Shown here one piece after another: positions 8,237 to 17,105 of a stretch of DNA of 64,000 nucleotides (position 1 is the first letter of the stretch; each line of letters opens with the position of its first letter). The notes beneath the pieces are model-generated. The model did not search any database. It saw nothing but the letters and a program-made list of their open reading frames with translations, and was not told the DNA's origin. The DNA comes from Bordetella flabilis. Lineage in GTDB: Bacteria; Pseudomonadota; Gammaproteobacteria; Burkholderiales; Burkholderiaceae_B. A program made the translations under genes and the position numbers. The stretch covers positions 2,728,001-2,792,000 of the forward strand of contig NZ_CP016172.1 in the NCBI RefSeq assembly GCF_001676725.1, in the 5' to 3' direction.

Positions 8237-9187
8237 ATGACCCTCACCGAACTCAAATACATTGTCGCCGTGGCGCGCGAACGCCACTTCGGCCGTGCGG
8301 CGGAGGCCTGTTTCGTCAGCCAGCCGACCTTGTCGGTGGCCATCCGCAAGCTGGAGGACGAGCTGGGCGTGACCATTTTCGAACGCGGCGGCGCCGAAGT
8401 CGGCGTCACGCCCATCGGCCAGCGCATCGTCGCGCAGGCGCAGAAGGTCCTGGAGGAAAGCGCCAGCATCAAGGAAATCGCCCGGCAGGGGCATGATCCC
8501 CTGGCGGGGCCGCTGCGAGTGGGCGTCATCCATACCATCGGGCCCTACCTGCTGCCCAGGCTGGTGCCCGTGCAGATCGAACGCACGCCGCAGATGCCGC
8601 TGCTGCTGCAGGAGAACTTCACCATCAGGCTGGTGGAATTGCTGCGCCAGGGAGAAATCGACTGCGCCATCATGGCGCTGCCGCTGCCCGAGGCGGGCCT
8701 CGTGATCCAGCCGCTGTACGACGAGCCATTCCTGGTGGCCGTACCCAAGGACCATCCCTGGGCCGAGCGCAAAGAGATCGCCGCGCAGGATCTGAAGCAG
8801 CAAACCATGCTGTTGCTGGGAAGCGGCCACTGCTTCCGCGACCAGGTGCTGGAAGTCTGCCCCGAGCTGTCGCGTTTTTCCGCGGCCAGCGACGGCATCC
8901 AGCGCACCTTCGAAGGCTCGTCGCTGGAGACCATACGCCATATGGTGGCCGCGGGCATCGGCATTACCGTGTTGCCGGTCAGCGCGGTGCCGGAGCATCC
9001 GCCGGCCGACAGCCTGCTGCGCTACGTGCCGCTGGAGGCGCCCGCGCCGGACCGCCGCGTGGTGCTGGCGTGGCGGCGCAGCTTCCCCCGGCTGGCCGCC
9101 ATCGAAGCGCTGGCGCAGGCGGTCTATGCCAGCCCCATGCCCGGTGTCCGCATGCTGGAGGGCATCGCGGCCGCGCACCAGGACTAG
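8237..9187 (+). CDS. oxyR: Peroxide-sensing LysR regulator OxyR
   Basis: LysR-type activator of peroxide defence genes. The N-terminal helix-turn-helix reads RHFGRAAEACFVSQPTLSVA. Starting at the ATG at 8237, the two redox cysteines of the GHCFRDQVLEVC motif fall at residues 199 and 208, exactly the E. coli OxyR positions. This settles both identity and start; an upstream in-frame ATG at 8201 would add 12 residues unlike the family. The LPRLVPV and SLETIRHMVAAGIGITVLP segments also match OxyR. At 316 residues it is slightly longer than E. coli OxyR. dps, a common OxyR target, lies about 3.7 kb downstream. Confidence 0.95.
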   Translation: MTLTELKYIVAVARERHFGRAAEACFVSQPTLSVAIRKLEDELGVTIFERGGAEVGVTPIGQRIVAQAQKVLEESASIKEIARQGHDPLAGPLRVGVIHTIGPYLLPRLVPVQIERTPQMPLLLQENFTIRLVELLRQGEIDCAIMALPLPEAGLVIQPLYDEPFLVAVPKDHPWAERKEIAAQDLKQQTMLLLGSGHCFRDQVLEVCPELSRFSAASDGIQRTFEGSSLETIRHMVAAGIGITVLPVSAVPEHPPADSLLRYVPLEAPAPDRRVVLAWRRSFPRLAAIEALAQAVYASPMPGVRMLEGIAAAHQD

Positions 9188-9197
9188 CGGCCGGCGC

Positions 9198-12100
9198 TCA
9201 GACCATCGATATCCGCAGCGCCTCGCGTTTGCGGCGCTGCGCGGCTTCGAACGCCAGGTCGGCCAGCCGTCCGCGGCCGTCTGCGGTATCCGATCCGGGC
9301 CGGTCCTGCGCGATGCGCGACGGTACGGCGCCGCCGCCAGGGATCGCGGTTGCGACCGCGCGCGCGGGACGCGCTCTCTGGTACCCATCTTCGTCGACGG
9401 AGTCTTCCGAAGACATATCCTGGATACCGCTGTCGCTGCCACTATCGCTGACCGTGTCGTAGTGGTGGATGCCGTGCGGCCAATCATTGCCGGTCACCGG
9501 CAGCCGGCGCTGACCCGCCGACACGGACGCCTCGGATCCACCCTCGTACAAGGACTGGCGAGGTTCGCGGTGCGTTTGCATCGCGCCGCCATCCAGCGAG
9601 ATGCGCTCGTACATGTCGTCGTCGGACACGGCGTCATACATCTGTCGCGTGAAACCGGGCGCCAGGGAATGAGGCGGAGATACCGGCCGTCCGGCGGGCG
9701 GCGGCGGCACCGTGACGGCCCGATCGCCAGCCATGCGCAACGAAGGCTGCGGCGTCAGCGGCAAGGTGGGGAAGGGGAACGTGTGGTCCGCACCGCGGTC
9801 GGGCACGGGCCGCGATGCCTTTTGCATCTTCCGCCACGGCAGCCCGCCCTGGCTGGCAGGATCGCCGATGTCGCGCAGGATCCCGGTTTGTTCGAGCACC
9901 GCCTGCCGCAGTCCGGCCATGGTGCGGACGACATCTATCCGGTTGCCTCCGGCATCGCCGCAAAGGCCGATATTCAAGGCCGCGCCGGCGGCGGACAGGG
10001 ACTGGTCCAACGCTTCGAACGGACGCCACAGGCGGCTGAGCCGGTTTTCGACCGCCTCATAGCGCGAGCCTGTAAAGAGAAACGCCGGCACCGCCGCCTT
10101 ATCCGGCCTGCAGGCGTGGCGCACCAATCGCGACACCACCTCCGGTGCCTCCGCGTTGTTCAGTTGAACCGCCAGCCGCCGATCGACGGCATCCCACAGT
10201 GCCTCGACTTCCGGCGCCAGGCCTGCACGCAGCGTGGGGGCTTGTGCGTAGCCCGCGCGCGCGAGCCGTGAAAGCGCCTCCTTGCTCGCGCTCTGGAAGA
10301 TCAACTCGTTCAGCGCACCGCGCAGCAGGCGTCCGTTGCCACGGCTCGGCCGGTTGCGCGGTCCGGCCAGGCTGGCGTCCTGCCCGTCAGGCATGCCGGT
10401 ACGGTCTTCGTCCTGCTCCGCCATCGCGATATGGTCTTGACGAGCCCGCAGGCTGATGCCGCCGGACGTCTCCGCATAGGGGGAAAACACCTTGAGCAAG
10501 GCGGCAAGCTCATCGTCGCGCAAGGCGGGCCAGCAGTGTTGCAGGCCTTGCCCCATGGCGGTCCAGGCCATGCGGGCGCCGGCGGCACCCAGGTCCTGGG
10601 CATCCGCCGCCACGCCATAGAAGGTCATGTAGAGCTGATGGTTCAGCTGGGTGGTGGCCTTGAATATCGCCTGGTCGCGGGCCTCCTCGCGCTGCGCCGG
10701 GCCCTGGCGGAAGATGTCATGGAAGCCATCCGCGCCGGGCTGGCCGGGTGCAGATCGACCGTGCGCCGGGTCGACGGCCGCCGCGACCTTGCCGATGTAT
10801 TCACGCGTCAGTATTCTGGCCTGTCCGATATTGATGCGCAGCCATACGCTTTCCAGTACGTTGTGCGCGTCTTCACGGCTTTGGGCGGGCATGTTTGCCA
10901 GCAGATCGATCCTGCCCGCCATGTGCCGGGCGAGCGGCCCGTTGCGCATGCGCCGTATGGCGTCTTCCCCCATCCCCGCGAGGCGCTTGTCGATGTCCTG
11001 TATCCATGCGTCCTCGGACCGCCCGAAGCGGGCCAGCGTCCGCCGGCCGTCGAGAATGCCCGGCAGTTTGCGCTCCGCGACCTTTTGCGCCGGCCGGGTT
11101 TCGCCCTGTGCGAGGGACGCCAGCAAGGCATCGAAGCGATTCAGCATGTCCTTGCGGGCCTTCTCCGCCATCCTGGCCCGGTCTTTCCTGATTTCTTTTC
11201 CGCGGTTCTCCGTCCAGGGGGGACGTGTCTTGCCGCGCTTTCCGGGGCCGGACGCCTGCTGCGCGCGTTGCGTCGCCAGCCAAAGGGAATCGGACAGCCC
11301 GTCGATGGCATGCCGTACCCCCATCCGGTCCAGGACGCCGTAGAGCAGGCGCTTGCGCATGGCATGGACCTCCTGGCCGTCCAGGGCGTCATGGCATCGC
11401 AAGGCAGCCATTTGCCCGTCCACCTGCGCCATGAGGGTCGCGAGCACGCCCGTGAGCGGCGCGGACAGTTCGATGGCGCCGTGCAGATTCCGTTCTTCGG
11501 CGGGCAGCAAAGCATTATGCAGGGCATGCTCGTAGAGCGCCCTGATCTGCGTGTTGCATTCCTGGGGATTCCCCTTGCAGCCCGGCAGGCCGGCCACGCT
11601 TTCGTACAGGATCTGCAAGGCGCTTGCGGTGTCGCGCAAAGATGAATCGGCCAGGGGCAGCACTTTGCCCTGCGCGACTTCCTCCAGCGCGCGCATGGCG
11701 GCGGTCCGGAAGGCGTGCAGCTCGCTCTTCAAGTCCGCGGTTGCCCGCTTCAGTACTTCGCTGCGCGGGACATCGCCCGAGAGCTGTTGCGGCTCGTCGT
11801 CCAGCCAGCGGTTCATTGCCTGTTCCCATCCCGGGCCGGCCTGGGCCGACAGCGCGCACAAGGCCCGGCCCAAGGTATCGGCGCCATTCGGCTGCCGGCT
11901 CAGCATGCGTACGGCCGGCATGTGGAAGGCCACATCCTCCGCCGCGCTGCGGAACATGCGGCGCGTGCTCTGCAAGTGCCGGAAGCCTTTGACGATATCG
12001 ATGCCGATATGCAGCGATCCATCGGCGCCGGGCGTTCTCTCGGCGTCGGCGAGGCCGCGGCACAAGGCTTCCACGCGCTCGCGTGTCGCGACCAGGGCGG

Positions 12101-12671
12101 ATTCATCGTTCACCATCGTGTCGAAGGCCCGTTTCACCTGCTCGACCGATTCGTCGGGGCTGGCGCCGCGCATCCAATGGCCGGTCGCTCGCTTCAGGCG
12201 CAGCAGATCCTCGACCTGCCTTGCGCCCGGCTCGGCGGGGTCGGGCCGGGTCTTGCCGGTGCCTCGTTGCAGCAGGTGGTCCTGCAGTATGCGGTGGATG
12301 TCGACCGCCGCGCCGTCTGTACGGGCCGCGAGGTCGGCGGCCTTGCCGGCCATCCGGTCGAGCCGCGCAAAGCCGCGCTGGCCGTCCGGCGCCCGGCCGT
12401 TCTTCGCTTTCATGAGGCCGCGCCGCAGGTTCGTCGCGGTTTTACCGAGGCCTCGCTCCAGTGCGTTCTGCGCCCTGCGCAGGGCGCCGTTGTTGCGTGT
12501 TTCCACGACGTTGAAGGGGCGTGGCGGCGCCGAGGCCGGACCGGGTGGGCGCCTTTTGGGCGATCCCGCCAGTACCGCGAAGGAGAGGTTGCCGATCTTG
12601 CCGCGGGCCGCGGTTTCCCGCGCGGCCATCACGCCAGGCAGGGCGCCATGTATGCCGAATGCGTTGCTCAT
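9198..12671 (-). CDS. Large hypothetical protein with Tyr/Ser/Asp-rich C-terminal tail
   Basis: I do not recognise this 1157-residue protein. The start at 12671 is well supported by AAGGAAGG directly upstream. There is no signal peptide or membrane segment. The first 60 residues are rich in Pro, Ala, Ser and Arg, followed by long helical, Arg/Ala-rich stretches (about 60-900). The last 150 residues are low complexity and acidic, with a repeated YDxVSD element (YDAVSDDDMYERI near 1012, YDTVSDSGSDSG near 1071) and further tyrosines at about 1042 and 1097. Such a layout is seen in proteins injected into host cells, but there is no secretion gene nearby, so an effector role is only a hypothesis. 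It ends 10 bp from oxyR, convergently. Confidence 0.75.
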   Translation of the reverse strand: MSNAFGIHGALPGVMAARETAARGKIGNLSFAVLAGSPKRRPPGPASAPPRPFNVVETRNNGALRRAQNALERGLGKTATNLRRGLMKAKNGRAPDGQRGFARLDRMAGKAADLAARTDGAAVDIHRILQDHLLQRGTGKTRPDPAEPGARQVEDLLRLKRATGHWMRGASPDESVEQVKRAFDTMVNDESALVATRERVEALCRGLADAERTPGADGSLHIGIDIVKGFRHLQSTRRMFRSAAEDVAFHMPAVRMLSRQPNGADTLGRALCALSAQAGPGWEQAMNRWLDDEPQQLSGDVPRSEVLKRATADLKSELHAFRTAAMRALEEVAQGKVLPLADSSLRDTASALQILYESVAGLPGCKGNPQECNTQIRALYEHALHNALLPAEERNLHGAIELSAPLTGVLATLMAQVDGQMAALRCHDALDGQEVHAMRKRLLYGVLDRMGVRHAIDGLSDSLWLATQRAQQASGPGKRGKTRPPWTENRGKEIRKDRARMAEKARKDMLNRFDALLASLAQGETRPAQKVAERKLPGILDGRRTLARFGRSEDAWIQDIDKRLAGMGEDAIRRMRNGPLARHMAGRIDLLANMPAQSREDAHNVLESVWLRINIGQARILTREYIGKVAAAVDPAHGRSAPGQPGADGFHDIFRQGPAQREEARDQAIFKATTQLNHQLYMTFYGVAADAQDLGAAGARMAWTAMGQGLQHCWPALRDDELAALLKVFSPYAETSGGISLRARQDHIAMAEQDEDRTGMPDGQDASLAGPRNRPSRGNGRLLRGALNELIFQSASKEALSRLARAGYAQAPTLRAGLAPEVEALWDAVDRRLAVQLNNAEAPEVVSRLVRHACRPDKAAVPAFLFTGSRYEAVENRLSRLWRPFEALDQSLSAAGAALNIGLCGDAGGNRIDVVRTMAGLRQAVLEQTGILRDIGDPASQGGLPWRKMQKASRPVPDRGADHTFPFPTLPLTPQPSLRMAGDRAVTVPPPPAGRPVSPPHSLAPGFTRQMYDAVSDDDMYERISLDGGAMQTHREPRQSLYEGGSEASVSAGQRRLPVTGNDWPHGIHHYDTVSDSGSDSGIQDMSSEDSVDEDGYQRARPARAVATAIPGGGAVPSRIAQDRPGSDTADGRGRLADLAFEAAQRRKREALRISMV

Positions 12672-12913
12672 TACCTTCCTTTTCCTTTCTTATCGTCGTG
12701 CGCTGAAGACGATGCAAGTCTAGAAGGGCGGTATGTGCCGATCCATAAGCGGACAGGCGCGCGCGGAACGGATGACGCCGCATGTCGTGTAGGGCGCGGA
12801 TGAGAACGGATGCGGGTTCTTCCGATAAAGCAGGCGTGGCGGTGCTATTCTTTTCAAGAGCCGTTATTCAACGCTTCATTCCACGTTCATCCCTTTCTGC
12901 ACGGAGAATATCC

Positions 12914-13417
12914 ATGGCAAAAACCATCAGTTCCGCTTCCGGGGTGCCCCGCATCAATATCGGTATTTCGGAGGAGGATCGTGCCGCCATCGCCGGCGAG
13001 CTGTCCAAGCTTCTTGCGGATTCGTACACGCTCTATCTGATGACGCACAACTTCCATTGGAACGTGACGGGGCCGCTTTTCAATACCCTGCACCAGATGT
13101 TCATGGCGCAGTACACGGAGGCCTGGAATGCGCTGGACGGCATTGCCGAGCGCATCCGTGCCCTGGGCCATTACGCGCCGGGAACGTACCGTGAATACGC
13201 GGCGCTGTCCTCGATACAGGAACCCAGCGACGTACCGGCCGCCCTGGACATGGTGCGCATGCTCGTGACCGGCAACGAATCCGTCGCCAAGACGGCTCGC
13301 GCGGCCTTCGAAAAGGCGGACGCGGCCAACGACCAGCCGACGGCGGATCTGCTGACGCAACGCCTGGATATCCACGAGAAGAATGCCTGGATGTTGCGCA
13401 GCCTGCTGGAAGAGTGA
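12914..13417 (+). CDS. dps: Dps family DNA-protecting ferritin-like protein
   Basis: Starvation and oxidative-stress protein that forms 12-mers, stores iron and shields DNA (family knowledge). At 167 residues it has a standard length. THNFHWNVTGPLFNTLH at 44-60 and LDGIAERIRALG at 74-85 are the Dps signatures. Ligand positions H48, H60, D75 and E79 are present, but the acidic residue expected four after H60 (Asp67 in E. coli) is Met64. The start at 12914 has GGAG upstream (cacggagaatatccATG); an open frame reaches back to 12782 but lacks Dps similarity. It stands alone behind a 242-bp gap. Confidence 0.93.
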   Translation: MAKTISSASGVPRINIGISEEDRAAIAGELSKLLADSYTLYLMTHNFHWNVTGPLFNTLHQMFMAQYTEAWNALDGIAERIRALGHYAPGTYREYAALSSIQEPSDVPAALDMVRMLVTGNESVAKTARAAFEKADAANDQPTADLLTQRLDIHEKNAWMLRSLLEE

Positions 13418-13422
13418 GCGAG

Positions 13423-13443
13423 CGGCCGGCGTCGTGCCGGCCG
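13423..13443. terminator. Hairpin between dps and the convergent hydrolase
   Basis: CGGCCGGC at 13423-13430 pairs perfectly with GCCGGCCG at 13436-13443 around a 5-nt loop. It fills the 27-bp gap between two convergent genes, as expected of a shared terminator. No U-tract is present. Confidence 0.5.
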
Positions 13444-13444
13444 T

Positions 13445-14041
13445 TCACGTGCGCGCCTGATGGCCTACCGGGCAGATGCGCGGCGCGCGCGGAACCACGC
13501 GCCAGGCCGCGCGCCGGCGCAGCGCCCGCAACAGCTTCAGGCCCTCCGGCCAGGGGCCGTGCCCGGATTCCGCATTGATGTGGCCGGCGCCGGACAGGAC
13601 GACGAGCCGGCTGCCCCATTGTTCGGCGAAGTGCCTTGCGCGCGCCACGCCGCAATACGGGTCATCGTCGCTGGCCACCACGACGCTCTGGAAGGGCAGC
13701 GGACGGGTGGCGATGGGGGCGAATGCCGCCAGGCAAGGCGGGGCGCCGGGGCGCTCGACGTCCGCCGGCGCCACCAGCAGGGCGCCGGCGATCCGGCCAT
13801 GCAGCGCGGGCGGCAGGGCGGCCGAGGCGACGCAGCCCAGGCTGTGGGCGATCAGCAGCACGGGCCAGGGGGAGAGCTCCACGCTCGCGGCCAGGGCGCC
13901 GATCCATGCATCGCGATCCGGGTTGTCCCAATCGCGCTGCCGTACGCGCAGCGCATGGGACAGGCCGCGTTCCCAATGGGACTGCCAGTGTTCGGGACCG
14001 GAATTGCGCCATCCCGGCACGATGATCGGTTGGAATCGCAT
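13445..14041 (-). CDS. RBBP9/YdeN-type small serine alpha/beta-hydrolase
   Basis: A 198-residue cytoplasmic hydrolase of the RBBP9/YdeN family. It opens with MRFQPIIVPGWRNSGPEHWQ, the family hallmark. The nucleophile Ser sits in LLIAHSLGCVASA near 74-86. An Asp follows in VVASDDDPYCG, and the catalytic His is in SGAGHINAESGHGPWPEG near 165-180. Substrate is unknown for most members. An alternative ATG at 14068 would add nine residues without a ribosome site. The last 30 residues are Arg-rich. Confidence 0.88.
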   Translation of the reverse strand: MRFQPIIVPGWRNSGPEHWQSHWERGLSHALRVRQRDWDNPDRDAWIGALAASVELSPWPVLLIAHSLGCVASAALPPALHGRIAGALLVAPADVERPGAPPCLAAFAPIATRPLPFQSVVVASDDDPYCGVARARHFAEQWGSRLVVLSGAGHINAESGHGPWPEGLKLLRALRRRAAWRVVPRAPRICPVGHQART

Positions 14042-14414
14042 GGCGCGATAATGCAGGCAGACCTTCATTGCGCAAACGACTAAATGCGCTTTTGTATATA
14101 TTGCCCTTGTTATAAGCGAGGCCGGCGGCAAGGCCCGTGGGGCGGGGCGGGCAAGCAGCCTGGAAGCTCCCTTGGGACAGCCCAGGAACAGCGGTTGAAA
14201 CAACCGTCGGGCCGGCCGTCGGGCCAGCCGTTGAAACAGCCGTTTACGCCGCGCGGAAGACGATGCCGATATTTTTGAAGTCCGGCGAGCCGCCCATAAT
14301 CCCGCGCGCCTTTCATGTATCCTTTGAACCTTTTCGCCGGCCGTGGGGCCGGCGGCGCGCCGCGGGGACCACGAGTCGCCACCGGCGTGGCGTGTGCAAC
14401 AGGAGGAGATCACC
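14042..14414. other. Divergent intergenic region with nested direct repeats
   Basis: This 373-bp gap separates the hydrolase from the livK-like gene. It begins AT-rich (14080-14115), the likely promoter zone. It then turns GC-rich with the nested repeats at 14194-14243 and ends with AGGAGGAG ahead of the receptor gene. No small gene is convincing. Confidence 0.55.
14194..14243. repeat. Nested direct repeats upstream of the livK-like gene
   Basis: GTTGAAACAACCGT at 14194-14207 recurs as GTTGAAACAGCCGT at 14230-14243 (13 of 14 identical). Between and overlapping them, CCGTCGGGCC occurs twice (14204-14213 and 14216-14225). The block lies about 170 bp upstream of the livK-like start. Function unknown. 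Confidence 0.6.
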
Positions 14415-15542
14415 ATGAAAACACACCAACGACGTTTGGCCGCGCTGGGCGCGGCGCTGGCTGTCAGCGCGGGCTTCCTGGCCTTTCCGGCCCATGCCCA
14501 GACCATCAAGATCGCGGTCGTGGGCCCCACCACGGGCCCGGTGACCCAGTACGGCGACATGGTGCGTGAAGGTGTCGATACCGCCGTCGAGCGTGTGAAT
14601 GCCGACGGCGGAATCAATGGCCGCAAGCTGGAAACCGTCGTGATCGACGATGGCTGCGAGCCCAAACAGGGTCCGACCGCGGCCAACCGCGTGGTCAACG
14701 AGAAAATCGGCTTTGTCGTCGGCGGGGTTTGTTCCGGCGCCACGATCGCGGCCGCGCCCATTTACCAGCAGGAAGGCGTTGTCATGATCACGCCGTCCGC
14801 CACCTCCCCGGCGTTGACGGATGGCAAGAAGTACACCTTCATTTTCCGCACGATCGGGCGCGACGACCAGCAGGGGCCGGCGGCCGCCCGCTATATCATC
14901 GACAAGGTCAAGCCGCGCAAGGTCGCGGTACTGCATGACAAGCAGTCGTACGGCCAAGGCATTGCCATGTCGGTCAAGGATGCGCTGGAAAAGGCCAATA
15001 TCCCCATCGCTTTCGTCGAAGGCATCAATGCGGGCGAGAGCGACTATTCGGCGGTCATTACCAAGCTCAAGAGCAATAACGTCGATTTCGTCTACTACGG
15101 CGGCTATCACCCGGAGATGGGCCTGCTGATGCGGCAGGCGGCGGAGCAGGGCGTCAAGGCCCGCTTCATGGGGCCGGAAGGCGCCGGCAACCCCGACATC
15201 AACGCCATCGCGGGCGACGCGGTCGAAGGCATGCTGTTGACGCTGCCGGCCGATTTTTCGCAGAAGCCGGAGAACGCCGCGGTCGTCAAGGCAATGAAAG
15301 CCGCCAAGCGCAATCCGTCGGGCGCCTTCCAATTGCCGGCCTATGCGGCCACCATGGCGATTGTGGACGGCATCAAGGCTACGGGCGGCACCGATCCCGC
15401 CAAGGTTGCGCAGTGGCTGCATAAAAACAGCATCGACACGCCCATCGGGAAGATATCCTGGAACGCGCAGGGCGACCTGAACGCCTTCGACTTCCAGGTC
15501 TACCAATGGCACAAGGACGGTTCGCATACCGTGGCCAACTAG
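14415..15542 (+). CDS. Branched-chain amino acid type ABC receptor (LivJ/LivK family)
   Basis: Periplasmic binding protein, 375 residues. A signal peptide (MKTHQRRLAALGAALAVSAG..., cleaved after AHA) precedes QTIKIAVVGPTTGPVTQYGD, the standard LivK opening. VVGGVCSGATIAAAPIYQQ and MITPSATSPALTD in the first third are also family typical. The start at 14415 has AGGAGGAG upstream. No livHMGF genes are adjacent, so the membrane components must be elsewhere. The AMP nucleosidase gene follows after 27 bp. Ligand identity (Leu/Ile/Val or another amino acid) cannot be told. Confidence 0.92.
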   Translation: MKTHQRRLAALGAALAVSAGFLAFPAHAQTIKIAVVGPTTGPVTQYGDMVREGVDTAVERVNADGGINGRKLETVVIDDGCEPKQGPTAANRVVNEKIGFVVGGVCSGATIAAAPIYQQEGVVMITPSATSPALTDGKKYTFIFRTIGRDDQQGPAAARYIIDKVKPRKVAVLHDKQSYGQGIAMSVKDALEKANIPIAFVEGINAGESDYSAVITKLKSNNVDFVYYGGYHPEMGLLMRQAAEQGVKARFMGPEGAGNPDINAIAGDAVEGMLLTLPADFSQKPENAAVVKAMKAAKRNPSGAFQLPAYAATMAIVDGIKATGGTDPAKVAQWLHKNSIDTPIGKISWNAQGDLNAFDFQVYQWHKDGSHTVAN

Positions 15543-15569
15543 GCCCGCGCCGGCCGGGGGGATGCAGTC

Positions 15570-17060
15570 ATGAGCATGGGCGACGGGGTAGGCCCCACGG
15601 TTCGGCCCGATTTCATGCCTTTCGAGGCATTCGACCAGGCCGACGCCGCGGTGCAGCGTCTGATCGAAATCTACGAGCGCAACACCGCTTATCTGCGCAC
15701 GGCGCTGGAGCGGATCGCGCGCGGCGAAGACCAGCTGGGCCGGGTGCGCGCCTGCTACCCGGCCATCCGCGTGGCGGTCCATACCTATGACGCCGTGGAT
15801 ACGCGGTTGTCGTACGGGCATGTCTCCGATCCCGGCGTCTACCAGACCACGATCACGCAGCCGCGCCTGTTCAAGGCCTATCTTACCGAGCAGATCGGCC
15901 ATCTGCTGCACAACCACGGTGTCCCGGTAGAGGTGGGCGAGTCGCACGTGCCCATCCCGTTGCACTTCGCGTTCGCGGATGGGGCCTACATCGAAGGCCA
16001 GCACCTGGAGGCAATGAAGCGGCCCCTGCGGGATATCTTCGATGTGCCCGACCTGGCGGTCACCGACGACGCCATCGTCAACGGCACCTGGCATGGACGC
16101 GACAACGAACCCCGCCCGCTCAGCCCGTTCACGGCGCCGCGGGTGGACTATTCCTTGCACCGCCTGCAGCATTACACCGCGACGGCGCCGGGGTATTTCC
16201 AGAACTTCATCCTGTTCACCAACTACCAGTTCTACGTGGACGAGTTCTGCGCCCGCGCGCGCGCCATGCTCAGCAGCGGGCAAGGGGACTACGAAGCGCT
16301 GGTCGAGCCGGGCAACCGGGTGTTGAAGCGGGGCGACGCCATCGACGCCGAGCCCGTGGCCACGCGCCTGCCGCAGATGCCGGCCTATCACCTGGTCAGG
16401 CGGAATGGCTCGGGCATCACGCTGGTCAATATCGGCGTCGGTCCTTCGAACGCCAAGACCATCACGGACCATATCGCCGTGCTGCGACCGCATGCCTGGT
16501 TGATGCTGGGCCATTGCGCCGGCCTGCGCACGTCGCAGCGCCTGGGCGACTATGTGCTGGCCCATGGTTATGTGCGGGACGACCATGTGCTGGACGCCGA
16601 CCTGCCCACCTGGGTGCCGGTGCCGCCGCTGGCGGAAGTGCAGGTCGCGCTGGAGCAGGCCGTGGAAGAAGTCGCGGGTTTGTCGGGCTGGGAGCTCAAG
16701 CGCATCATGCGCACGGGCACCGTGGCGACCATCGACAACCGCAACTGGGAACTGCGCGAGCACCTGGAGCCCGTGCAGCGCTTCGCCCAGTCGCGCGCGA
16801 TCGCGCTGGACATGGAGTCGGCCACCATTGCGGCCAATGGCTTCCGCTTCCGGGTGCCTTACGGCACGCTCCTGTGCGTGTCCGACAAACCGCTGCACGG
16901 CGAGTTGAAGTTGCCCGGCATGGCATCCGATTTCTATCGCCGGCAGGTCGGACAGCACCTGGAGATCGGCATCCGGGCGCTGGAACTTCTGCGTGAAATG
17001 CCCCCGGAGCGCCTGCACTCGCGCAAGCTGCGCAGCTTCATGGAAACGGCCTTCCAGTAA
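15570..17060 (+). CDS. amn: AMP nucleosidase
   Basis: Hydrolyses AMP to adenine and ribose 5-phosphate, adjusting the adenylate pool. The 496 residues match Amn in length. An N-terminal Amn-specific domain (about 15-185, with RVACYP-like RVRACYPAIRVAVHTYD) is followed by a nucleoside phosphorylase fold (MLGHCAGLRTSQRLGDYVLA near 310-330; catalytic-domain segment VATIDNRNWEL). It starts 27 bp after the livK-like gene and may be cotranscribed. An ATG six bases downstream (15576) is an equally possible start. Confidence 0.95.
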   Translation: MSMGDGVGPTVRPDFMPFEAFDQADAAVQRLIEIYERNTAYLRTALERIARGEDQLGRVRACYPAIRVAVHTYDAVDTRLSYGHVSDPGVYQTTITQPRLFKAYLTEQIGHLLHNHGVPVEVGESHVPIPLHFAFADGAYIEGQHLEAMKRPLRDIFDVPDLAVTDDAIVNGTWHGRDNEPRPLSPFTAPRVDYSLHRLQHYTATAPGYFQNFILFTNYQFYVDEFCARARAMLSSGQGDYEALVEPGNRVLKRGDAIDAEPVATRLPQMPAYHLVRRNGSGITLVNIGVGPSNAKTITDHIAVLRPHAWLMLGHCAGLRTSQRLGDYVLAHGYVRDDHVLDADLPTWVPVPPLAEVQVALEQAVEEVAGLSGWELKRIMRTGTVATIDNRNWELREHLEPVQRFAQSRAIALDMESATIAANGFRFRVPYGTLLCVSDKPLHGELKLPGMASDFYRRQVGQHLEIGIRALELLREMPPERLHSRKLRSFMETAFQ

Positions 17061-17105
17061 TACCGGCGCCGCCCGCTACAACCGGGCCTCGCGCCCGTGC
17101 CGGCG

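Noticed and set aside
10431..11645. 404-codon plus-strand frame inside the large hypothetical protein
   Set aside because: The minus-strand frame is much longer, has a strong ribosome site and continues on both sides.
12843..12870. Possible OxyR site before dps
   Set aside because: Only isolated CTAT and ATAA fragments are seen, without the four-part ATAG/CTAT spacing of an OxyR site.
17083..17097. CGGGC-N5-GCCCG hairpin between amn and aconitase X
   Set aside because: A 5-bp stem is expected often by chance in DNA this GC-rich, and there is no T-run.
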